Positions 56,240 to 64,000 of a stretch of 64,000 nt of DNA are shown here, one piece after another. A program made the translations under genes and the position numbers. Position 1 is the first letter of the stretch, and every line of letters begins with the position of its first letter. Source of the DNA: Symbiodinium natans (lineage: Eukaryota; Sar; Dinophyceae; Suessiales; Symbiodiniaceae). The stretch covers positions 1 to 64,000 of the forward strand of contig CAJNDS010000448.1 of NCBI GenBank assembly GCA_905221605.1, in the 5' to 3' direction. The notes beneath the pieces were generated by a model. That model was given only the letters and a program-made list of their open reading frames with translations. It did no database searches and was not told where the DNA came from.

Positions 56240-57079
56240 AGTCTTGTTTGTTTCTTGTCGTTGCTGTAGTCACGGTGGTAGTAGTAAGTAGCAGGAGTCT
56301 TAGGAGGAGAGTATGAGAAGGAGGAGTAGCAGTAGTAGCAGCAGTAGCAGCAGTAGCAGCAGCAGAAGCAGTAGCAGCAACAGGGCATCTTGTAAGTTCT
56401 GAAGGGTGCAGCATGCTCATTGGCCATCGCGTCGTGCACCATGCGTGGACCAGGTCTTATCGCAGAGGACCTGTGAGACGGTGGCAGAGTCTTGATCCCA
56501 ACCGCAGCTTTGTCGCTCCATTGAGCATTCCCACATTGCACGTTTCAAGCATTGCTCGCTTGTAAGAGGTCTGGGGCGCAACTGTCTGGGCCACAAGAAG
56601 TGGTAGGCCTGGTAGGCTTATGTCAATGTATCAGAGTGTCTACAAAGACCCGGAGAGCAAGAGCAAGAACCAAGTCTTGAAACAATCCGCTCGAGTGGGA
56701 CCAAGGACTCTGTACTATATCCCTTTGAAACAACAACTCGCAAACCCTCGAAAAAAGCCTAAGACGCTACGGTCTATGGTGCCTTGATCCACTCGAGACA
56801 TAACGGGGTCCCAAAGGCGGCTGTTGACAGTTGCCTTTGAGGGCTTGCATAGGAGTACAGGGGAAGAGGGGCTCTTAACATGATGCAAGAGCACATCTGC
56901 TTAGACACGGGTGCATGCCTGCAGAGCCTTGCAAGACTTCGCATCTGAGCCCCTTAGGGCTTCCCCGTCGAACGTCGCAGTTCTGCGCGCTGACGCGCAG
57001 AACAGGGCTTTTTCAATGGCAACAGAAAGCCTCGCATCCGGCGCATCACGCTCTCTAAGTCGATCTGAACCCCAGCTAC
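56240..57079. other. No supported gene
   Basis: (GTAGCAGCA)n tail of the microsatellite to 56390, then unique sequence without recognised exons. Confidence 0.4.
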
Positions 57080-57172
57080 CCTAAACCCTACACCCTACAC
57101 CCTACACCCTACACCCTACACCCTAAACCCTAAACCCTAAACCCTAAACCCTAAACCCTAAACCCTAAACCT
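57080..57172. repeat. CCCTAAA / CCCTACA array
   Basis: About five CCCTACA units followed by eight CCCTAAA units. Confidence 0.95.
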
Positions 57173-57179
57173 CTGAAAA

Positions 57180-58670
57180 GGTTGGACAGAGCCCATGACC
57201 CCTCAGGAGTCCTTTGCCGGGAGGCCTTGCGTGACCTCGTTTCTTTGTGACTGTAGACGACGGCACTGACGAAAAACCCCGCATGCAAAAACAAAGAAAG
57301 TTGTGAGGAAGGGGACTGAGCTTCTGAAGCACAGTATGGCCTTGGTTTCATCCATGAAACATTCTTTTTGCACAAAGGGCTCTGCAAGCACAGTTAGCGT
57401 GAGACTCCGCTTTGCCTAGTTGCCCGTGACTGCAGCCATTTGCGGCCATGCGCAGAAAGGTCCCGGGACCTGCAACACTTGAACAGACTTTATAGCACCT
57501 TGCGCTGGTAGGTCTGAATCCCCATCTAAGCATGTTTGCACAATAAGCCTTCGTGTGTGCAGCGGCTCTGGGGTGGCTTGGCGCCACATACGCGTTGCGC
57601 CCTTGTTGCCGTTACTGTGAAGTTGACGACCATGCGTCTCGGCCGAAAGTTTTCAACCTAGCGAGGTCCAGCACGCAGCTGTGGCAAATGCTTGACATGA
57701 GCGACTGAGTAAATCCCGCGCCTCTCTAGGAAACTTTGGTGCTGTGGAAGCGATGCCTATCCCCAAAAGCGATACCCTCGGACATCATCTTTTGCTTGAG
57801 AAAAGCAAGACCTAACCCCAAAAGCGGTGCCCTCGATGAAACGTCTCTGTCGTGGCCTCCAGGTTATGCCGCGCGCTCGCATGCTCTCTTGCTTGAAGTG
57901 CTCGAGCTCTGCTTTGAAAGACTTCACATGACGGCGCATCTCCGGAAAAGTTTGCAATGTTGGATAATGCTGGGAGTGCCCGTGTTTTTGGGTATTTTTA
58001 AAGTGGACTGCTGGTTCCCTGGTCTGCTGGTTCGCTGGTCTGCTGGTCCTCCGGTCTGCTGGTCCTTTGGTCCCGTGCGCTGCTGGTCCTCTGGTCCCGT
58101 GCGGTGCTTCCTCCGGCCTGGGTCCTCTGGCTGGGGCTGCAACCCAAAACGCGAATCGAAAGGAGGAGATGTGATCCACGCTGGGATGCTTTTGTTTGCA
58201 AATGGGGGGGGGGGGGGGGGCTGCTACCCCTCCACGGTTGTTGCATTTTTTGTAAATGGAGGGATGATGTAGGCCCTAGGCTTTGTGTATTATGAGAATG
58301 TACAGAAGCAGATGTTGTCCTACTGACACATAGAGCAAATTGGAGATTCTTCCATTAAAATGCAGAGAAAGCAGAGGTATTCGTTTTACAGATGGTGAAT
58401 AGACTGAAATGCAGAGGAAATAGAGAGGTTGCTATTCAAATATTAAAAAAACTACAGGTTCTCCTAGTGGCGTGAAATCCAACCGGTTTTCTGATTACTA
58501 TATCTGGAAGTTACCGGCTTTCCGCTTCAACAGAGAGAGGGAGAATCGACAGATTTTCTTTTCAAAATATGGAGAAACCGGAGATTAAATCCAAGGTTCC
58601 CCCCGAAAACATGGTGGTCAGGATGTGTTCCTCGGTTTGTGGGGCCTCGTCGCCTTTTCTTTCTTGTTAA
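57180..58670. other. No supported gene; minisatellite near 58010-58130
   Basis: 'tggtcctctggtcccgtgcgctgc' -like short units repeat at about 58020-58130, and a G-run lies at 58205-58220. No exon was recognised. Confidence 0.4.
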
Positions 58671-58673
58671 CAG

Positions 58674-58789
58674 AAAGGTCCGAGATGCTGTCGTCCTTGG
58701 TGGTGAAGGCGGATTGCATTGTGCATGTGAACCCTTTCCTACAACCCTCGCAAAGGCCGAAGCACAGGGCCTCACAGCTGTCCTCGCAG
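58674..58789 (+). CDS. Isolated coding exon, unidentified
   Basis: Between TTAACAG and CGCAG/GC the plus strand reads KVRDAVVLGGEGGLHCAC then EPFPTTLAKAEAQGLTAV without stop (116 bases). Content and boundaries look exonic. It may belong to the MORN gene downstream, but no join was demonstrated. Confidence 0.35.
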
Positions 58790-59249
58790 GCCCAGCGCGA
58801 GAAGCATGGCCTGCAGTCTGACATCGGAAGGCCACTGTTTTCCGCTTTGTCCTTGTTTCAATGGTCTACGGCAAGAGGACTTGTACAGTCGGCCCGTCAG
58901 ATGATGGTGAACCCTCAGTAGTCCCAGATTCCATGGCCTCCACCCTCCTGAAATTGGCCCCAAGATGCCGCATGTCTGGCAGGAAGCAATTTGGCTTCGG
59001 TCGCGAGGACATTGCACGGGCTTGCTTGCCTGCCCTACATGCCTTCAGGGCTACGTAGAATCTCCAAAAAAAGGGCCCACGACTTCGGAAGGGTCTGCAT
59101 AAGCCTACATGCTGCACAGCTGCTCACAGTCAAGCAGCGTCTCGAATATAGCCTGCCCTACAATAGTCTGAGCTGAGATTTCGAACCCAAGGTCTCATAG
59201 TAGTGAAGTAAAGTTTAAACGTAAGCACAATTCGTCGAGAGAAGGGCAG

Positions 59250-61769
59250 GGCCCCTGCGCAAGGAGCTGGATGGTGGGGCGAGCTACTACGAGGGCGAGT
59301 TTAAGCTCTACCTGAGAAGTGGACACGGAACGCTTGAGAACACAGAGTGCCTGGGCCTAAAGCGCCTTATCGCCACGAAGCTCCGAAGCCTTAAGCGATC
59401 CCTGAACCCGAAGTTCCCTAAGCGAATTTACCCTGAATCCGAAACCCCTCAGCCTCGGAAACCACAAACATCTTCAGTCACTTTAAGCCATGCAGTTTCC
59501 GCATAAAGTGGGGGTTCGCTCAGGTGACCCGCCCTGAACCCTAAAGTGCGGCGCAAGGTTGCTAGGCAGGTGGGGAAAATGGGAAGAAGAACCTACGAAG
59601 CCAGGACGGGGCTGAAGTACGTTGGCCAGTTCGAGATCGATAAATTCCATGGCAGGGGCCGGCAGGTCTGGCCCGACTCCTGCTTGCGAATGGCTGTGTG
59701 AGGGTATGTGTTTATGAGTTTCTGTCAGGATTTTACGGGGTTTATAAGAGTTTCTGGTTTAGAGTGTGCCGGGTTGGAGAGCGGCTTTGCCGGAATATCA
59801 GCAGAGCGCCGCTGCAAAGAAGGGCTGCGGGTGTAGGGTCAAAAGTGGTTAGGGACGCTCCACGTCAGGATGCCACAGTGCTATAGCGTCTGAAAAGGTT
59901 CAGATGCTGCCTTCCTAGATATCGAGGACCTTCGAGATGCGCCGAAGACCGATTTCCTGTTTCATTCCTTTGAACACCACGTCAAATTATCCTGCAATGA
60001 GGCGGCTGTCTAAGGCAAAAAGGGTCCCCCTAAACCCTAAACCCTAAACCCTAAACCCTAAACCCTAAACCCTAAACCCTCAACCCTAAACCCTCAACCC
60101 TCAACCCTCAACCCTAAACCCTCAACCCTAAACCCTAAAGCCTAAAGCCTAAAGCCTAAAGCCTAAACCCTAAACCCTAAACCCTAAACCCTTATAAACC
60201 CTAAACCCTAAACCCTAAAATGCCCTGCCGAGGATGGTAGCGTCTACGAAGGCCAGTGGCACACCGGCAGGAAGCACGGACAGGGCACTTACATCAGCCC
60301 GGAGAACCTCAAGTACACAGGACCGATATGTTCGCCTTTTCAGGGTTGTGGAGCCGAGGGTTCGAGTTGTTGCACTTCCAGGAAGCTTCCGTCTACCTTG
60401 GTGCAACTGGGGATGTGATCTGTTGGTGGAGGGTTGCCACATGGAGGTCACACGGATCGCAACACAGAGGCGATGCACCCCAAGCCCGAAACCTTACAAC
60501 ATCTTAGAACCCGAGTGTTCGGCAGAGGTTGTTTGTGTTTGCTCGTTACCCCCCTTAGAAGTTGGTCGCCGGATGCACCGCCCTTCGAAGGGAGTCCCTA
60601 AACCCTAAACCCTAAACCCTATACGCTAAGCCCTAAACCCTAAACCCTAAGCCCGAGTGGTTGAGGAATGGCAGCCGGTAAGCAACATCTCGAGATCAGC
60701 TAAGTCAGCTCTGCAGGTGTTCATATCCTTGGAAGCTTATGAGTCTTATGAGCATTGGGGTGGTAAACAAGATCCTAGACCTTAAGCTTCTTGCCACGGG
60801 AGTTGACTGCAGGAGAGTGGGATGATGGAAAGAGGCATGGCAAAGGCGTACAGGCTGGGCCAGTGCTCGGGTGGAACATGGTGGAATACATGAGCTGGGG
60901 ATTGTCCTAAAGTTCCGGCTCCTCTTGTAAAACGTCCCGTATAGGAAGCGCCACTGCAAGGGAGACCCTGCCTTGGAACAGGCCCCAGTTGGTAATGGCA
61001 TAGAGGGACCCTGCAAATTCAGAATGCACCATGCAGCTGGGGGGAGAGGCAGGCCAAGGCACAGGCGTCGACTTACAAAGCGCAATCAGGAGTATGCCAA
61101 TGGCGATACCTATGATGGATGGTGGTACAACGGCACCTCGGCGGTTTTGCTAAGACCATGCAATACCATGCATGTTTGGGACGTGTCATTGCTTCGAACG
61201 GGAGGGCTGTGTCTGGCTTGTGGCAGCCAGGGAGATGACTGTTCTAGCATTTTTTCCGCGCCCCCTAAACACGTTCCAAGCATCTCCACACCCTAGGCCC
61301 TCAAAAGCAGAAGCCCCCAACACCAGGACAGTGCAGCGGCCTTGGCGTGTACTACTTTTCCGACGGCTCGCAATATCGGGGAGCCTGGAGCCATGGCAAA
61401 TATGCTCCTCGGAGAGTATCATCGCACTTTGAATTTCGTTGAATAGCAAATATAGCAAGAAATTGGCCATGGCAATAAGCATAATAAGCATAATCAGCAT
61501 AATCAGCATAATAGGCATAATAAGCATAATAAGCATAATCAGCAGAATAAGCATAATAAGCAGAATAAGCAGAATAAGCATAAGAAGCATAATAAGCATA
61601 GTAAGCATAATAAGCATGATAACTAGCAATCTATTCAGAAGAAGTAGCGATAAACGTGGGTGGTCTACGTTTGAGGGCTTCTCTGCGCCCCCAGGACGGT
61701 GAGGGCATGCTCTTCTCAGCTAATGGGGAGCGGGAGCGCATGACGTACCTGAACGGAGACTTGGCCTAG
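59250..61769 (+). CDS. MORN-repeat protein gene, at least seven small exons
   Basis: Each exon carries a MORN-type motif (Y-x-G-x-[WF]...G-x-G). ~59250-59335: [18 protein letters not shown]. 59570-59665: [20 protein letters not shown]. 60233-60320: [20 protein letters not shown], ending phase 1. 60813-60853: [14 protein letters not shown], whose two leading bases complete the Gly codon. 61090-61140: [17 protein letters not shown], phase 0. ~61332-61400: [15 protein letters not shown] then AWSHGK. 61695-61769: [24 protein letters not shown] and a stop TAG. The 60320/60813 and 60853/61090 joins agree in phase and restore the repeat spacing. Donors are GT, GA or GC. MORN repeats bind membranes or partner proteins and often occur in lipid kinases and cytoskeletal scaffolds; no catalytic domain was found here. 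The first exon and upstream exons are open. Confidence 0.72.
60028..60222. repeat. CCCTAAA array in a MORN-gene intron
   Basis: About 25 units with CCCTCAA and GCCTAAA variants, within the intron between 59665 and 60233. A second block of CCCTAAA lies at 60594-60655 in the next intron. Confidence 0.92.
61476..61622. repeat. (AGCATAATA)n 9-base tandem repeat
   Basis: About 16 units of AGCATAATA/C with AGCAGAATA variants, inside the last MORN-gene intron. Confidence 0.92.
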
Positions 61770-61835
61770 GGGCCTTCAGGCTGAGCAGAAGGGAGACTGG
61801 AGCGTGGAATGTCTTGCAGACAAGCAATGTAGCAG

Positions 61836-62130
61836 CCCCTAAACCCTAAACCCTAAACCCTGAACCCTAAACCCTAAACCCTGAACCCTGAACCCTAAAC
61901 CCTAAACCTTGAAGCCCTAAGGGCGACTGATGAAACGTGAAGTCCTGACGCCTTGCCCACCGCCGAAAGTTGGCAGCAGAACGAAGCCGTCCCTTGGCTT
62001 AAACCTATGCTTCAGGCGCGAGATGGGTTTAGGGTTTAGGGTTTAGGGTTTAGGGTTTAGGGTTTAGGGTTTGGGGGTTTAAGGTTTAGGGTTTAGGGTT
62101 TTAGTGTTTAGGGTTTAGGGTTTAGGTGTA
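61836..62130. repeat. CCCTAAA block and opposed TTTAGGG block
   Basis: CCCTAAA/CCCTGAA units at 61836-61912 and TTTAGGG units at 62025-62128 face each other across about 110 bases just after the MORN gene. Confidence 0.9.
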
Positions 62131-62173
62131 GTGTCAGAGCGAGCCACCAGCCAACCCAGCCATCTTGTCTCAG

Positions 62174-62290
62174 GGCCGCAACGCGGCTTCATTCCGACAA
62201 AGAAGCAAAACCCGGGTTGTCGATGAGCCTTCTCTTTTCGAGCCGCCCAGCGACTCCCGAACCCAACAACACAAGACTGCAAAACACGAG
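62174..62290 (+). CDS. Possible exon downstream of the MORN gene
   Basis: After GTCTCAG the plus strand reads GRNAASFRQRSKTRVVDEP then SLFEPPSDSRTQQHKTAK without stop; low-complexity AT sequence follows from 62290. The 3' boundary is not clear. Confidence 0.3.
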
Positions 62291-62417
62291 TTCATGGTTT
62301 ATATAAGATATATGTATACTTCTATATATATATATATACACTTATACATATATATATATACATATGTTCGTGGAGTCGATGCCGATGCCATTCAATTTCT
62401 ACATCCAGCTCCTGAAC

Positions 62418-62544
62418 ACTTGGAGGTTCAGGGGTACTTAAAACCCCAATTTTTCACTCTACTTAAAAGCCCCCTAGGTCCTCTGAGCAGGTTATATGTA
62501 GACTTACAAAATGGGGGGTTATAAGTACCCATGAACCTCCAAGT
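62418..62544. mobile_element. MITE with 23-bp terminal inverted repeats
   Basis: Left end ACTTGGAGGTTCAGGGG plus TACTTA; right end, in reverse complement, differs at one position (T for G). Total length 127 bases, AT-rich inside, no frame. Flanking duplication not obvious. Confidence 0.65.
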
Positions 62545-62649
62545 AATCCCCAAACTCAGGGGCATCTTCTGCGGCATTCAGCTCTCGCAAGATCGGGTAG
62601 ATGCGCTGATGCCGACCGTGCGCAAGCAGACCCATGGATGCTTGGACGC

Positions 62650-62778
62650 AGTTCTTGGGAGGTGCCCAAAATATGCCGTAATATGGTTATAAGTATCTTG
62701 GAGGTGCCCCAATATGGTCATAAGTACAGTTAGGAGTACAGTTATAATTGGCTGATAAGTACCATGAACCTCCAAGTT
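62650..62778. mobile_element. Related MITE-like copy
   Basis: Starts TTGGGAGGTGCCC near 62655, with a second CTTGGAGGTGCCCC at 62698, and ends TAAGTACCATGAACCTCCAA at 62755-62774. It shares its ends with the MITE at 62418-62544 and with remnants at 45000 and 45800-45910. Confidence 0.55.
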
Positions 62779-62848
62779 GGGCTCATGATGGCTTTTTGTG
62801 GCCTGTGGGAGTCTTCGACGTGCCTCCTGGGTTGTTGTGCTAAGCAAG

Positions 62849-63255
62849 GAGACGTGCAGTTGCTGATCAAGAGGGACTGCGACATGTACGACCTGTCTGC
62901 CCCTGCGATCCGCCTTCCGGAGCAAAAATCCACCAGCGTGAAGATGCCCCCTGGCTTGGCTTTTGCAAGGTACAGCCAGGCATGTTTAACCGGCAACGCT
63001 TGTTTTTTCCACTGTTTTGGGAGGGTTTTGGTGGGTTTCAAGTTAGAGGAGGGCTTTCGGGAGTTTTGCGAGGGATTGCAGAGGGCTCCAGGCAGCTAGG
63101 GTTTTTCAAGCTATCCAGGATGATTTCCTTAAGCGCTGTCATTGCTTTTCTCGCATTCAAGGCCGGATGACTTGATGGGCACCTCCATTGAGACAGTGAG
63201 TGGCGGCGACACCTTGGGCGAGTTCAGTGTTGCTTCGATCAAGGATCGTCTTTAA
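62849..63255 (+). CDS. Two joined exons of an unidentified gene
   Basis: Exon 62849-62969 follows GCAAG and reads VQLLIKRDCDMYDLSAPAI then RLPEQKSTSVKMPPGLAFA. It ends GCA-AG before a GTACAG donor. Exon 63162 begins with G after TTCAAG, giving GCA AGG CCG and continuing PDDLMGTSIETVSGGDTLG, EFSVASIKDRL, with a stop at 63253-63255 (or a donor after ATCAAG). The 192-base intron is GT-AG with matching phase. The family is not recognised. It could be a downstream part of the MORN gene or a new gene. Confidence 0.45.
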
Positions 63256-64000
63256 GGCCTCTGTGAGGTAGGGTGGGGGTGGGTGTGGTCTCTTCTGCTG
63301 TAGATGCACCGAAACTTTTCCCCTGCGGAATGGAGCCCCTGCAATACATCACATAACAGATGCTGAAATGTGGTTGGTTGCGATTGATGTGATGTTTTGG
63401 GTTCCCGTCGTGCAAGGTTCTGACATCTGGTCCGTCCACGGATGAACCTACCTTCCTCACAGGGCCTTGACTCGTCAGCAGCGCAGTGGTGAGAATAGAG
63501 GCTGTGGGAGGTGGTGCGCACTGGACCCCGTAATACTCCATACGTGGGCTTCGGTTTGCGTGCTTTTGCCTGTCAGGGTCATGCCCTCCTCAACTACCGG
63601 TTTCGGCGACAAGTGAGGGTGTTGGGGCCCAGGCAAGCCTGCAAACCAAACCCAGTGGACAGATCGTAGTCTGTCCTGTCTCACCTCTTCGGATTTCAGC
63701 CCTGCGTTCAAGCAATAGCTTCAACAAATCCAGCAGCGTAGTACTTGTTAAGTTTGCCAAAGAGTGATTGTGCAGTGGCTGCGTAGAATGGTCACGTACT
63801 CATGACTGCGTGACAGGTCCCTTTGAGTAGAGCGCCGCCAAAGAAAGCATCCCTGGACTCCTCAGGAGCGGAGATGCGTCGTGCGGCCGCAGGAAAGTGG
63901 CGGCGCCTGGAAAGCTGGCATTGGCCACCATGAGACTCGACTTGCGGAAGCAGCTCCCAACTGCGGACGCCTCCTTTACAGCTTGGGTTGCTGAACTACA
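63256..64000. other. No firm gene; one possible exon near 63831
   Basis: A stretch at about 63831-63893 reads APPKKASLDSSGAEMRRAA on the plus strand and is followed by GCAG/GA. Nothing else was recognised before the window ends. Confidence 0.3.

Overview
The window looks like nuclear DNA of a dinoflagellate. The evidence is convergent rather than a single marker. Short blocks of TTTAGGG/CCCTAAA telomere-type repeat are scattered through the whole window, also inside introns. Coding sequence is cut into small exons whose introns often begin with GC or GA instead of GT and end in AG. Two of three tandem nuclease paralogues carry TTTGGCTCAAG (the 3' end of the dinoflagellate spliced leader) just upstream of their start codons. 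No bacterial-type operon, rRNA or tRNA gene was recognised. The species cannot be told.

Layout. 0-6 kb, minus strand: a multi-exon gene with a repeated acidic 'DFDE...EWIK' motif, an intronless TPR/glutaredoxin-like gene (3508-4563), exons of a further gene, and on the plus strand a J-domain-like exon. 8-9.6 kb, minus: a Gly/Trp/Tyr-rich repeat protein gene with breaks. 10.9-14.9 kb, minus: a Ty1/copia polyprotein with one C-terminal frameshift. 17-24.7 kb: scattered exons, an ankyrin-like fragment, a 1.8 kb fold-back element with telomere-type and 38-bp repeats in its arms, and a decayed multi-exon gene.

25.4-33.4 kb is a graveyard of 5'-truncated non-LTR retrotransposons of the restriction-like-endonuclease type, in two subfamilies and both orientations. 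They are stacked end to end and nested. Several share the 3' tail GAAAAAGGTGCGGGAAAA.

33.5-44.9 kb holds three tandem copies of a multi-exon endonuclease/exonuclease/phosphatase (EEP) gene with a signal-peptide-like N-terminus. Copies 1 and 2 keep the main motifs. Copy 3 has a lost donor site and a nonsense codon.

44.9-64 kb: fragmentary exons, a small basic protein gene (48.6 kb), a PDZ-domain gene (50.8-54.1 kb), a large compound microsatellite (55.3-56.2 kb), and a MORN-repeat gene (59.25-61.77 kb) made of small exons, with telomere-type repeats in its introns, followed by more exons and MITE-like elements. Exon joins below were checked by hand for reading-phase agreement, but there is no transcript evidence; most gene ends are open.
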